Below are positions 52,950-61,757 of a DNA stretch of 64,000 nucleotides, in pieces (position 1 is the first letter of the stretch; the number at the start of each line of letters is the position of its first letter). Under the pieces are notes generated by a model that made no database searches, was not told the origin of the DNA, and worked only from the letters and a program-made list of their open reading frames with translations. This DNA is from Paenibacillus borealis (lineage in GTDB: Bacteria > Bacillota > Bacilli > Paenibacillales > Paenibacillaceae), in contig NZ_CP009285.1 in assembly GCF_000758665.1 (NCBI RefSeq), positions 2,170,001-2,234,000 on the forward strand. Direction: 5' to 3'. Made by a program: the position numbers and the translations under genes.

Positions 52950-55061
52950 ATGGCAAATGGTAAGGATGGTGCCCCCGGCAACGGTGGCAGCAGCAACAAT
53001 AACAGCAAAGCGAAGAAGGTAATGCTGCTGGGTCTTGACGGTGCAGATCCGGCTGTCATCCGCAAATATGTGGCAGAAGGCAAGCTTCCGGGCTTCAAAA
53101 GAGCGCTCGATGCCGGTGTAACCACCAGCGATCTGGGTATGCAGAGCGTGCTTCCGGCGATAACGCCGCCGAACTGGGCATCCATTGCTACGGGCGCGTA
53201 TCCGGCGACCCACGGCATTACCTGCTTCTGGAACCATACACTCGGCAATGAGCTGGATGTGCTGGATTATGGGTTTGACTCGGGGCTGCTGAAGGCGGAG
53301 ACCATCTGGCAGGCTTATGCGCGGGCGGGCAAAAAGAGTATTATCTTCAACTATCCGACGTCCTGGCCGCCGCAGGTGGAGGATGCAATCTATGTCGATG
53401 GAACGAGCATATACACTAACCTGCGCGGCTACATTGATTATGAGAAAGTATATGAAGGCCGCACGGAATATGCCGAGCTGATTGAAATCCCCCATGTCGT
53501 GGATAATACCGGTGCCAACTGCCGGTTTGAAGGAGAAGAAACGTCGCAGAAGGCGGAGATCAGTAAGGATACTTACGAAGGTTATGGCTATACCCAGCCG
53601 GGGCTGGTCACGACGACCCAGGATGGTGAGCTGTCTGCGGATGTACCGACTGCGGATCAGATCTTTACACCGCTGGGGCCTGCTGAAGGCTGGACTTCCG
53701 CTCCGGCTGGTGCGCGTGAATTTATACTTCCGGTGAATAACGGCCAGGCCAGACGGGTGGGTCTGCTTGTTGCCGACGAGCAAGGGCAGTACAGCAGAAT
53801 TCAGATTTATGCCTCCAAAACGGCAGCAGTACCTCTTGGGGAAGCCGGACCCGGAGAGTGGAGCGGCTGGATCTACGACCATTACACCATTGACGGAGCA
53901 GCTATTCCTGTCGCCTACAAAATCCGTGTGCTGGAGCTGGACCCCGCCGGTAACAGCTTCAAGTTTTATTCCTCATATGTACTCGATTTGAAGACAGGCA
54001 AATACTTCTATCCGCAAAATATCGGAGAGGAGCTGTACAGCAAGGTAGGCCCGATGCTCCAGCCCTCCAACTACAGCCGGTTGAATCCGCAGGCGGATCA
54101 GGTTTTGCTGGAATCGATCGAGGAAATGTACAGCTGGCATGTGGATGCGATCAATCATCTGCTGGACAACAACGAGTGGGACTTGTTCTACACTCACATG
54201 CACGGCATTGATATGTTCAATCATTTCTATCTTGACCATACCCTGCCCGCTGCCTCGGCGGAGTATGAACGTTATCAGGAGATTATCTACAAAATCTATG
54301 AGATCAGCGACCGCTTCATCAGCGCTCTCTTAGACCGGCTGGACGGCGGGACGGCGGCCTTTATTGTCTCGGACCATGCCGGAGTAGCGAAGAACCCCGA
54401 GACGGATCATCCGCTGATCGGTGATATGTGGGGCATAAATGTCGGTATTCTCGGTGATCTAGGGTACACGCAGCTTAAGGAAAGCGGAGGCAGCTATGAG
54501 ATCGACTGGAGCCGCACGACGGCCGTTGCCCAGCGCGCCACATTCATCTATCTGAATGTAAAAGGACGTGATCCGCAGGGGATTGTTGACCCGGCAGACT
54601 ATGACAGCACGGTAGCGAAGATCATCGATGATCTGTACAGCTACCGTGATCCCAAGACAGGCAGAAGAGTCATCAGCTTCGCGCTGAACCGCAATGATAT
54701 GGAGGTTGTTGGGCTGGGAGGAGAGAATTCCGGCGATATTTTCTACATCCTTGAGCCTGATTTCACCCGCTGCCACGGGAACGGCCTCAGCAACCACACT
54801 CTGCTGGGGTACTCCATGAGAGCTTTGTTTATTGCCCTGGGAGCCGGGGTGAAGAGCGGGGAAGTCATCGACCGCAAAGTCAAAGTCGTTGATATCGTGC
54901 CGACCATCTGCCATCTCACAGGTTCGCCGGTACCGGAGAATGCTGAGGGCGGGATCATCTATCAGATTCTGGCCGATTCTGCGGAAGAAGAAATCCCGGT
55001 GACAGGACAACCCGCAGAGACGGGAGAGCCAGTGACAGCAGGAACGGGGGGCGGAGCGTAA
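52950..55061 (+). CDS. Alkaline-phosphatase-superfamily phosphodiesterase/nucleotide pyrophosphatase
   Basis: 703 residues from the ATG at 52950 (GGAG seven bases before). A Gly/Asn-rich start is followed by metal ligand Asp30 (GLDGADP), probable nucleophile Thr72 (LPAITPPNWASIATG), THGI after it, then FYTHMHGIDMFNH and the metal pair in VSDHAGV. HGNGLSNH lies near the C-terminus. This matches type I phosphodiesterases of the NPP kind. No signal peptide is visible. A thioredoxin-like gene starts 2 bases after the stop, so they form an operon. The C-terminal tail is Glu/Gly-rich. Confidence 0.85.
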   Translation: MANGKDGAPGNGGSSNNNSKAKKVMLLGLDGADPAVIRKYVAEGKLPGFKRALDAGVTTSDLGMQSVLPAITPPNWASIATGAYPATHGITCFWNHTLGNELDVLDYGFDSGLLKAETIWQAYARAGKKSIIFNYPTSWPPQVEDAIYVDGTSIYTNLRGYIDYEKVYEGRTEYAELIEIPHVVDNTGANCRFEGEETSQKAEISKDTYEGYGYTQPGLVTTTQDGELSADVPTADQIFTPLGPAEGWTSAPAGAREFILPVNNGQARRVGLLVADEQGQYSRIQIYASKTAAVPLGEAGPGEWSGWIYDHYTIDGAAIPVAYKIRVLELDPAGNSFKFYSSYVLDLKTGKYFYPQNIGEELYSKVGPMLQPSNYSRLNPQADQVLLESIEEMYSWHVDAINHLLDNNEWDLFYTHMHGIDMFNHFYLDHTLPAASAEYERYQEIIYKIYEISDRFISALLDRLDGGTAAFIVSDHAGVAKNPETDHPLIGDMWGINVGILGDLGYTQLKESGGSYEIDWSRTTAVAQRATFIYLNVKGRDPQGIVDPADYDSTVAKIIDDLYSYRDPKTGRRVISFALNRNDMEVVGLGGENSGDIFYILEPDFTRCHGNGLSNHTLLGYSMRALFIALGAGVKSGEVIDRKVKVVDIVPTICHLTGSPVPENAEGGIIYQILADSAEEEIPVTGQPAETGEPVTAGTGGGA

Positions 55062-55063
55062 GC

Positions 55064-55408
55064 ATGCGTCCGGAAATTCCGCGCAGGCCGGTCTCCCATA
55101 TTACGGACACGGAATTTGAAGCGCTGGCTTTCGGCAGCGAACGCCCTGTACTTGTCTTCTTCGGTTCACGCCGCTGCAAAATCTGCAGGCAGCTGTTCCC
55201 GGTCACCGAGGCCATAGCCCATGATTTCCAGGGCAGGATGAACGTGTACGGCGTAGATGCCGGCAAATACCGGCTGCTGTTTCAGAGTCTGCGCCTGCGG
55301 GGCATCCCGCAGCTGGTGTTGTTCCTGGACGGTGAGGTCAAGCTGCGCCTTGGCGGGTTTCACCCGCATCCGGTCTTGGTGGATCAATTAGAGCAATGGG
55401 TGCCTTGA
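55064..55408 (+). CDS. Thioredoxin-like protein with CKIC motif
   Basis: 114 residues. The active site is Cys38-Lys-Ile-Cys41 (GSRRCKICRQLF) and the cis-proline is in LRGIPQLVLF. The sequence CKIC is unusual against CGPC and may give a different redox potential. It starts 2 bases after the phosphodiesterase stop with no intervening promoter, so it is co-translated and may keep that enzyme or its partner reduced. No signal peptide. Confidence 0.88.
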   Translation: MRPEIPRRPVSHITDTEFEALAFGSERPVLVFFGSRRCKICRQLFPVTEAIAHDFQGRMNVYGVDAGKYRLLFQSLRLRGIPQLVLFLDGEVKLRLGGFHPHPVLVDQLEQWVP

Positions 55409-55515
55409 ACACCGGCGCAGCAGGACGCAGCAGGAGATGAAGCAGACTTTTCCTAGTAGTCACATTGGTTTTATAGTTATATAATGAGGCTATTAAGAAT
55501 CAAGAGGGAGAAGCC

Positions 55516-56424
55516 ATGCGTCTGGAACAGCTCTATCATATTGTGGCGATAGCCCAAACGGGCTCCATATCGACGGCTGCCGAGCGCTCTTACATTTCCC
55601 AGCCAGCGCTGAGCTCATCGGTGTCCAAGCTTGAGGTTGAACTCGGCATTCTGCTGTTTAAGCGGACCAATCAGGGGGTTCAGCCGACCGATGTCGGTCA
55701 GGCTGTGATTCAGAAGGCGATGGAAGCTATCGACCTGCTGGAAGATATCAAGGCGCTGGCCGAGGAGAATACACAGGCGATGACCGGGAGTATTCATCTC
55801 GCGGTGGAGCCGTTCATCAGCAACACGATTATGGTCAATGCGCTGACTACCTTCAAATACCGGCATCCGGGTGTCAATGTGCTGATGAAGGTCGGGGAAT
55901 CGAACAATAATCTGCGCGACATTGCGGCCGGCAAGGCTGACTTCGGTGTCGTTATGAAGACCTGCGGACAACAAGAGGAGAAGGATCTCTGCATCAAAGA
56001 GCTGTTCCGCGACCGGCTGGTGCTGCTTGTCAGCAAGGATTCAGAATTGGCAGGCCGGAGGGCAGTTCCCCTGCAGGAAGCGCTGGCCCAGCCGCTGGTT
56101 CTGTATAATACGGAGTTCGCTACCGACTGCTGGGTTTCTGAGCTGCTGCAGAAGCATGGAGACTACAGCGTAGCCTACCGGCTGGACAGCTTCCCGATGC
56201 TGGAGAATGTGATCGGCCAGAATCTGTGCGCCGCTTTTGCCCCGAAATTCATGAGTGATTATTTCCTGAACAAGGGAAGCATTGTGCCGGTTGATATTGC
56301 GGATACGGAGCTGGATGTGTCGATTGTCCTGGCCTGGACCAAGCGCCATCATCTCTCTTTAATGGAGAAAGAAATGATGGAAACGATCAAATCCTTCAGC
56401 TCCATGCTCCAGTTCATCGGCTAG
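55516..56424 (+). CDS. LysR family transcriptional regulator
   Basis: 302 residues with the N-terminal LysR helix-turn-helix (GSISTAAERSYISQPALSSS) and an effector domain of normal size. GAGGGAG precedes the ATG. It is followed within 22 bases by a small multidrug resistance gene, so the regulator and pump probably form one operon. The inducer is unknown. Confidence 0.92.
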   Translation: MRLEQLYHIVAIAQTGSISTAAERSYISQPALSSSVSKLEVELGILLFKRTNQGVQPTDVGQAVIQKAMEAIDLLEDIKALAEENTQAMTGSIHLAVEPFISNTIMVNALTTFKYRHPGVNVLMKVGESNNNLRDIAAGKADFGVVMKTCGQQEEKDLCIKELFRDRLVLLVSKDSELAGRRAVPLQEALAQPLVLYNTEFATDCWVSELLQKHGDYSVAYRLDSFPMLENVIGQNLCAAFAPKFMSDYFLNKGSIVPVDIADTELDVSIVLAWTKRHHLSLMEKEMMETIKSFSSMLQFIG

Positions 56425-56445
56425 ACGGTTAAGGAGAAGCAGAAT

Positions 56446-56949
56446 ATGAATGTACTGAAACAGACTTCTGCAATGCAGGACCGCAGCTTTTCAGCCTGGC
56501 TCTATGTTGCTGTTGGCGGTCTGATGGATATACTCTGGGCCACCGGGCTGAAATACAGTCAAGGCTTCCGCTTGTTCTGGCCTAGCCTGTTCGTCCTGTG
56601 TTGCATTGGAATAAGCTATACCTTATATATAAAAGCCATGATGCGGCTGCCCGCAGGAACCGCATATACCGTATTTACCGGCATCGGAGCGGCAGGCACT
56701 GCCGCTGCCGGAATGCTGCTGCTGGATGAGCCCGCCGGGTTCTGGCGGATCTTCTTCATTCTACTGCTGCTGGGCGGGATGATTGGCCTGAAGCTGACGG
56801 CTGGGGATGAGGGTGAGGCGCAGGAGCACTGCGAAGAAATTGTAGCGGCGCATCGGGGCGGGGGACCGGATTCGGTGCTTAAGGGCGGCGAGGTGTTAAA
56901 TACACCAGCAGCATCATCTTCAGACCGGAATCGGGGAGGTATGCAGTAG
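56446..56949 (+). CDS. Small multidrug resistance (SMR) subunit 1, Asp in place of the key Glu
   Basis: 167 residues with four hydrophobic segments. The first helix reads VGGLMDILWATGLKYSQG: where the SMR family has the proton-coupling Glu, this has Asp. PAGTAYTVFTGIGAAGT and GFWRIF follow the family pattern. A C-terminal extension of about 45 mostly polar residues, absent in most SMR proteins, follows the fourth helix. It pairs with the next gene, whose start overlaps its stop, like YkkC/YkkD. Confidence 0.88.
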   Translation: MNVLKQTSAMQDRSFSAWLYVAVGGLMDILWATGLKYSQGFRLFWPSLFVLCCIGISYTLYIKAMMRLPAGTAYTVFTGIGAAGTAAAGMLLLDEPAGFWRIFFILLLLGGMIGLKLTAGDEGEAQEHCEEIVAAHRGGGPDSVLKGGEVLNTPAASSSDRNRGGMQ

Positions 56950-57263
56950 TGGGCTGGCTGCTGCTGATTATTGCCGGATTGTCGGAGGTCGCGAGTGTTC
57001 CACTATTAAGGTCTTCGCAGGGACTTAAGCGGCTCTGGCCCTCCATTGCCTCCATCGCCGTGCTTGCGCTGAGCTTCTATTGCCTCTCGCGCTCGGTAAT
57101 GACCATACCTGTCGGGACGGCATATGCCGTGTGGACAGGCATCGGCTCCTGCGGAGCCATCGTGCTCGGAGCCATTGTCTATGGTGAATCGGTCAGACCA
57201 TCCAAGCTGATATGTCTGGCCTTGATTATTACCGGCATGATCGGTTTAAGGCTGACGGCGTAA
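56949..57263 (+). CDS. Small multidrug resistance (SMR) subunit 2
   Basis: 104 residues from a GTG that overlaps the previous stop by one base (TAGTG); GGGGAGGT lies upstream. Four hydrophobic segments with the conserved Glu13 (AGLSEVASVPLL), PVGTAYAVWTGIGSCGA and a standard ending. The partner subunit carries Asp at this position, so the pair forms an asymmetric heterodimer for export of cationic compounds. A terminator follows. Confidence 0.92.
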   Translation: MGWLLLIIAGLSEVASVPLLRSSQGLKRLWPSIASIAVLALSFYCLSRSVMTIPVGTAYAVWTGIGSCGAIVLGAIVYGESVRPSKLICLALIITGMIGLRLTA

Positions 57264-57344
57264 CGGTTCAGAATAACATAGGACAACTCAATACAATACA
57301 GTTCAGAAACAGTTCAATTCAATACAAGCCTACCGGACAGCCGG

Positions 57345-57404
57345 AGGCCTGCTTCCTCAGAGCAAGGGCGGGAACTGCCCTGCTTGGTGGAGTCAGGCCT
57401 TTTT
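57345..57404 (+). terminator. Terminator after the SMR pair
   Basis: AGGCCTG pairs with CAGGCCT, with an inner stem AGCAAGGGCGGGAACTGCCCTGCT, and TTTTT follows. Confidence 0.8.
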
Positions 57405-57474
57405 GAAATCCAAGAATTTATATGCTTTACGCCATAAATTATCCTTGTATTTCACGCTGAAACAGATGCCTGAA

Positions 57475-57493
57475 AGCGATACACAGTATCGCT
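57475..57493 (+). promoter_or_regulatory. Small perfect hairpin in the leader of the taurine importer operon
   Basis: AGCGATAC and GTATCGCT flank ACA, about 80 bases before the first gene. It may be an operator or RNA stem; no larger riboswitch fold was recognised. Confidence 0.3.
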
Positions 57494-57570
57494 GCTTCGA
57501 GAGCATACGCATTTTGGAGGACGGCGTGTCGTTTCCGCTTGTATGCCGGCAAGAGAGAGGAGAACGCAAT

Positions 57571-58470
57571 ATGCAGAGCAACACACCAAAGACAGTGCGT
57601 CCGGAGGAAGAACAGAGGATTAGCGTTAGCGGGCCTAAGGGCAGCGGCAGGGAGCAGGATGTATCAACAGCTTCCGCGATCCAACCTGCAGCAGCAGGGT
57701 GGTCCAAAGAATGGCTGTACCGGGGAATCTCTGTCGCTTCCCTGCTGGCCGCGCTGCTGCTGTGGTGGCTGGTTAGTGCCAGGGAGTGGGTAAACCCGCT
57801 GTTCCTGCCGGGGCCGCAGACCGTATGGGCAGCCTTCACCGATGTTCTGCATGAAGGATACAAGGGGCAGACGCTGCTGAACCATATCGGTACCAGCATG
57901 CGCAGGCTGTTTCTGGCCCTCGCCGCTGCCTTCGTTACCGCAGTGCCGCTGGGGATTCTATGCGGCCGTTACCGGGTGCTGCGTGCGGTCATTGATCCTT
58001 TTATCGAATTCTACCGGCCGCTGCCGCCGCTTGCCTACTATACTTTGCTCATCCTCTGGTTCGGCATTACGGATGTTTCGAAGGTGCTGCTGCTGTTCCT
58101 CGGAGCATTCGCCCCGCTCTTCATTACGGCTGTCTTCAGTGTCCAGCGGCTGAGTCCGGACCGGATCAACGGGGCCAGATCGCTGGGGGCACGGGGCTGG
58201 AAGCTGTATGCCTTCGTGATCTTCCCCTCGGTGCTGCCGGAGCTGTTAACCGGACTGCGGACGGCAGTAGGGGTAAGCTACTCCACGCTGGTCGCGGCAG
58301 AGATGGTGGCTGCCGTCTCGGGAGTCGGCTGGCTTGTACTGGATGCAAGCAAGTTCCTGCGCAGCGATATTATGTATCTCGGCATTATCATCATGGCGCT
58401 GATCGCCATCGTTATTGATTTGATTATCCGCAGTTTAATCCGGCGTGTATCGCCGTGGACGGAACAATAA
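57571..58470 (+). CDS. tauC: Taurine/sulfonate ABC transporter permease
   Basis: 299 residues from the ATG at 57571, with AGAGAGGAGA upstream; an in-frame start at 57403 has no such site and its sequence is atypical. About 60 polar residues precede the first helix. Six hydrophobic segments and the loop NGARSLGARGWKLYAFVIFP, then SVLPELLTGLR, match TauC/SsuC-type permeases. It begins an operon with tauA- and tauB-like genes. The exact sulfonate is not certain. Confidence 0.85.
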   Translation: MQSNTPKTVRPEEEQRISVSGPKGSGREQDVSTASAIQPAAAGWSKEWLYRGISVASLLAALLLWWLVSAREWVNPLFLPGPQTVWAAFTDVLHEGYKGQTLLNHIGTSMRRLFLALAAAFVTAVPLGILCGRYRVLRAVIDPFIEFYRPLPPLAYYTLLILWFGITDVSKVLLLFLGAFAPLFITAVFSVQRLSPDRINGARSLGARGWKLYAFVIFPSVLPELLTGLRTAVGVSYSTLVAAEMVAAVSGVGWLVLDASKFLRSDIMYLGIIIMALIAIVIDLIIRSLIRRVSPWTEQ

Positions 58471-58506
58471 ATAGAATGAATTCATAATAAGGGGAGTTGG
58501 AAGTAT

Positions 58507-59643
58507 ATGAACAAGCTTCATTCGAAGTTTCACTTGGGAACCCTTCTGGCAATATTCGCTTTGCTGGTGATGGTAACCGGCTGCGGCAATTCCGCTGGTA
58601 ATAGCGGGAACAGCGGAAACACAGCGAAAGTGGCTGCTGCTACAGAGACAGCCGCCGCTACAGAGGCAGCTGCGGCGGAGGAAGCTACGCCAGCACCTGC
58701 CGCGGCGGAAGAGCTGCCGAAGGAAATCCGCATCGGCTATCAGGTCTCGCCAAACGGCGAGCTGCTGGCCAAGTCCCTCGGTCTGCTGGAGAAGAAATAT
58801 CCTGATATCAAGATATCATGGCTCAAGTTCGATTCCGGCCGCGATGTGAACGTGGCGATTGCCAGCGGCGGTATCGATTTCGGCCTGCTGGGCACCCCTC
58901 CGGGAGCTTCCGGTGTGGCCCAAGGTCTGCCGGATCAAATCTATTATATTCATGATGTCATCGGCGAGAGTGAGGCGCTGGTAGTCAAGAGTGCTGCCAG
59001 AATCAGCTCCCTCGCCGAGCTCAAAGGTCACAAGATCGCTACCACATTCGGCTCCACCTCCCATTTCAGTCTGCTGTCAGCACTGAAGCAGGAGAACATT
59101 GATCCTGCATCCATTACCATACTTGATATGCAGGCTCCCGACATCGTTGCCGCCTGGCAGAGAGGCGATATCGACGGTGCTTATACCTGGCAGCCGAGCC
59201 AGTCGAAGCTGGTCGAGGATGGCGGCAAGGTCATCATCACCTCAGCCGATGTGGCGGCCAAAGGCGGCATTACCGGAGAGTTCGGCGTGGTGCACAAGGA
59301 TTTCATCGGGAAGTATCCGAATGCCGTTAAGGGTTATATCGCAGTGCTGGATGAAGCGGTGAAATATTACCGGGATCATCCGCAGGAGTCGGCTGAAGCG
59401 ATGTCGGCTGAGCTTGGTCTTAGCGCCGAAGCCACGCTTAAGGCGATGAGTGAAATCATCGTGCTGGATGCCTCACAGCAATCGGCCCCTGAATATATGG
59501 GCACGCCGGATCAGCCGGGCGCATTCGGGCAGCTGCTGAAGGACACGGGTGATTTCCTAGTGGAGCAGAAGTCGATCACTGATTCACCGGACCTCTCGGT
59601 CTACCAGCAGGCGCTGCGGAGCGATTTGTATACCGGTAATTAA
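58507..59643 (+). CDS. tauA: Taurine-binding-type lipoprotein
   Basis: 378 residues. The lipobox is VMVTGCGNS, followed by an Ala/Thr/Glu-rich spacer of about 50 residues. The mature part resembles E. coli TauA closely in several blocks: WLKFDSGRDV, SEALVVKSA, STSHFSLLSALKQENI and IVAAWQRGDIDGAY. It should bind taurine or a related sulfonate outside the cell. It lies between the permease and ATPase genes of the same importer. Confidence 0.88.
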   Translation: MNKLHSKFHLGTLLAIFALLVMVTGCGNSAGNSGNSGNTAKVAAATETAAATEAAAAEEATPAPAAAEELPKEIRIGYQVSPNGELLAKSLGLLEKKYPDIKISWLKFDSGRDVNVAIASGGIDFGLLGTPPGASGVAQGLPDQIYYIHDVIGESEALVVKSAARISSLAELKGHKIATTFGSTSHFSLLSALKQENIDPASITILDMQAPDIVAAWQRGDIDGAYTWQPSQSKLVEDGGKVIITSADVAAKGGITGEFGVVHKDFIGKYPNAVKGYIAVLDEAVKYYRDHPQESAEAMSAELGLSAEATLKAMSEIIVLDASQQSAPEYMGTPDQPGAFGQLLKDTGDFLVEQKSITDSPDLSVYQQALRSDLYTGN

Positions 59644-59672
59644 ATCAACTTGGACAAGGAGGCGGGGGCACG

Positions 59673-60584
59673 ATGATCTTTGAGAAAAAACTGGACGGTC
59701 CCGGAGGTACAGGTGTACTCAGCGCCGGGAGATACGGGGAGAGCAGACGCACTGCAGAAGCTTCCGGCTTGAGCGGAGCTGCTGCAGCTGCGGTACCGGT
59801 AACCTCCTCCGGCAGCGGGAAGGGGATTCTGCTGGAAGGCATCGGCCTCACTTATGGCAGAGGGGCCGATGCACGCCAAGTGCTGCAGGAGGTTGATCTG
59901 CAGCTGACACCGGGTGAATTCGTTGTAGTTCTTGGACCTTCGGGCTGCGGTAAAACCTCCTTGCTGAACATTATCGCCGGGTACTTAAAGCCGTCGCAGG
60001 GAAGCATCGCCATTAACGGCAAACGCCATACCCGGCCTGACTCCGAGGTTGGCGTGGTGTTCCAGCAGGCGAACCTCTTCCCCTGGCTGACGCTTGCCCG
60101 AAATATCGAATTCGGGCTGCGGATGAAGAATCAGCCCAAGGCTGAGCGCAGGGAGCGTGTCGCTTATTTTCTGGAGCTGATGGGCCTCACGGCTTCCGCC
60201 AGACTATACCCCCACCAGCTCTCCGGAGGCATGAAGCAGCGGGCGGCAATCGCCCGCACCCTGGCCGCCGAGCCGGAGATCGTCCTGCTTGATGAGCCGT
60301 TCAGCGCGCTGGACGCCCTGACCCGCGAGAATATGCAGATTCACCTGCGGGAGATCTGGCGCAAGACCGGGAAATGCATGTTCTTCATCACCCATGATGT
60401 GGATGAGGCCCTGCTGCTGTCCAGCCGCCTGATTGTCATGCATCCCGGACCGGGAAGAATTGTCGAAGATTTCGCCAATCCGCTGACTGAAGGCAGCATC
60501 AGCCGCTCCTTCAATGACATCCGCAGCGGCGGGGAGTACAGCAGTCTGCGCGAGTATCTGGTCTCGCGGATGGATGTGCAGTAG
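59673..60584 (+). CDS. tauB: Taurine/sulfonate ABC transporter ATP-binding protein
   Basis: 303 residues. Walker A GPSGCGKTS, Q-loop VFQQANLFPWL, signature LSGGMKQR, Walker B IVLLDEPFSALD and switch FITHDVDEALLL match TauB/SsuB. An unusual N-terminal extension of about 50 Gly/Ala/Ser-rich residues precedes the ATPase domain; AAGGAGG before the ATG at 59673 supports its translation. It completes the importer. Confidence 0.9.
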   Translation: MIFEKKLDGPGGTGVLSAGRYGESRRTAEASGLSGAAAAAVPVTSSGSGKGILLEGIGLTYGRGADARQVLQEVDLQLTPGEFVVVLGPSGCGKTSLLNIIAGYLKPSQGSIAINGKRHTRPDSEVGVVFQQANLFPWLTLARNIEFGLRMKNQPKAERRERVAYFLELMGLTASARLYPHQLSGGMKQRAAIARTLAAEPEIVLLDEPFSALDALTRENMQIHLREIWRKTGKCMFFITHDVDEALLLSSRLIVMHPGPGRIVEDFANPLTEGSISRSFNDIRSGGEYSSLREYLVSRMDVQ

Positions 60585-60624
60585 CCCAAGGGAAATATAA
60601 TAGCAGACTGACCCCGATTTAAGA

Positions 60625-60673
60625 AACAGCGGGCGCCATGGACGATACAAAGTCTATAGCGTCCGCTGTTTTT
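60625..60673 (+). terminator. Terminator after the taurine importer operon
   Basis: AACAGCGGGCGC pairs with GCGTCCGCTGTT, and TTTTA follows. Confidence 0.8.
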
Positions 60674-60684
60674 AGTTTCGGCAG

Positions 60685-60880
60685 AATTCTGTTGTATTTT
60701 GTACATTTGAATTAGGGGGAATGGCTCTGTTGGTAGCGTTCTAATGCATTTCGTACATTAGAATTTTGGATTTCAGCCCATATTTGGTGCATTTCCTGAA
60801 TTCTGCTGCAGCAAATACAATAGAATGTGGTTTGGGGCCGTTTTTACCCCTATTCTGTTGTACATTATACAATCAACCTG
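60685..60880. repeat. Intergenic repeats around TGTTGTA...TGTACA and a perfect inverted repeat
   Basis: TTCTGTTGTATTTTGTACA (about 60686), TTCTAATGCATTTCGTACATTAGAA (60739-60763, perfect 8-base arms) and TTCTGTTGTACATTATACA (about 60854) form a family. Similar words occur at 12.95-13.12 kb. No gene is supported. Confidence 0.55.
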
Positions 60881-60951
60881 CCGTTGCTCTTTCGGGAACA
60901 TCTTATAGCTTAATCGCCAATTATATAGATTGAACTGGAAATGTTAGAAAT

Positions 60952-60985
60952 GAGAAGGAGAAGGAGAAGGAGAAGGAGAAGGAGG
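60952..60985 (+). repeat. GAGAAG hexamer tandem repeat (five copies plus part)
   Basis: Five uninterrupted GAGAAG units end in GAGG, building AAGGAGGTGA, a perfect Shine-Dalgarno core. Such short tandem tracts may change in length by slippage. Confidence 0.8.
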
Positions 60986-61260
60986 TGAAATTTGAAACGG
61001 TAGGAGCGGCAGAGACCGTCTTTATCTACGGATATCTACCGCCAACATCGCTATGGATCAAGAAATTGGTTGACAGCGGCGGCCGGAAGTCCAAATTTTC
61101 ACTGCAATGGCGACTGTTCGTTTCTCTAAAAGTCTTATGTTCAATCTATATTGTGCGCGCAGGGGAAAAGTCACAGTTGAACACGTCAGAGATCAATTAT
61201 GATGAGATTCAGAGGCCGGTCATCACGGTTGCATCAGCATCATCAACATTAGAGGCTTAA
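60985..61260 (+). CDS. Possible small protein of unknown function
   Basis: A 91-residue frame opens with GTG inside the perfect Shine-Dalgarno sequence, so start spacing is wrong and no other good start was found. The translation has no recognised motif and no clear signal or membrane segment. The strong ribosome site argues for some translation, the start against it. Kept as doubtful. Confidence 0.2.
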   Translation: MKFETVGAAETVFIYGYLPPTSLWIKKLVDSGGRKSKFSLQWRLFVSLKVLCSIYIVRAGEKSQLNTSEINYDEIQRPVITVASASSTLEA

Positions 61261-61301
61261 GCCAAGCGGAATAATAATGGAAGCGGAGATGAGATGGGAC
61301 A

Positions 61302-61757
61302 ATGCTGACGATAGCCAAAGCGGGGACAGAGAATCTGGAAGAAATGTGCCTGCTGCTGCAGGAGCTGTTTGGGATGGAACAGGATTTTACAGGAGCGGCT
61401 GACCTGGACAAGCAGAGAGCGGGACTGCGGTTGATTCTGGAGCATCCGGAACACGGACAATTGCTGCTGCTCAAACGGGGAGATAAGGTAGCAGGCATGG
61501 TGAATCTGGTATTTACGTTCAGCACGTTTGAAGGCGGGCCGGTGATCACGCTGGAGGATTTCATCATTGCGGCTGAAGAGCGGGGACAGGGCAGCGGCCG
61601 ATTTTTTATGGACGGCATTGTGGCCTACGCCAAGGAGCACCGATTTCTGCGGATCACTCTGCTGGCCGATGCCGAGAACGCGCGGGCGCTGCATTTTTAT
61701 GAAGCTGCGGGTTACGGGTACTCTAATATGAGATGTCTGCGGCTGGCGGTGAAGTGA
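61302..61757 (+). CDS. GNAT family N-acetyltransferase
   Basis: 151 residues. The acetyl-CoA-binding pyrophosphate loop is clear (IAAEERGQGSGRFFMDGIV, the R-G-x-G-x-G/A type), followed by the C-terminal ALHFYEAAGYGY pattern of GNAT enzymes. Acceptor unknown. The stop overlaps the next start (TGATG), so both are coupled. Confidence 0.9.
   Translation: MLTIAKAGTENLEEMCLLLQELFGMEQDFTGAADLDKQRAGLRLILEHPEHGQLLLLKRGDKVAGMVNLVFTFSTFEGGPVITLEDFIIAAEERGQGSGRFFMDGIVAYAKEHRFLRITLLADAENARALHFYEAAGYGYSNMRCLRLAVK

Noticed and set aside
56425..56445. Guanidine riboswitch before the SMR pair, as in ykkCD
   Set aside because: Only about 20 bases separate the LysR stop from the SMR start, leaving no room for such a structure.
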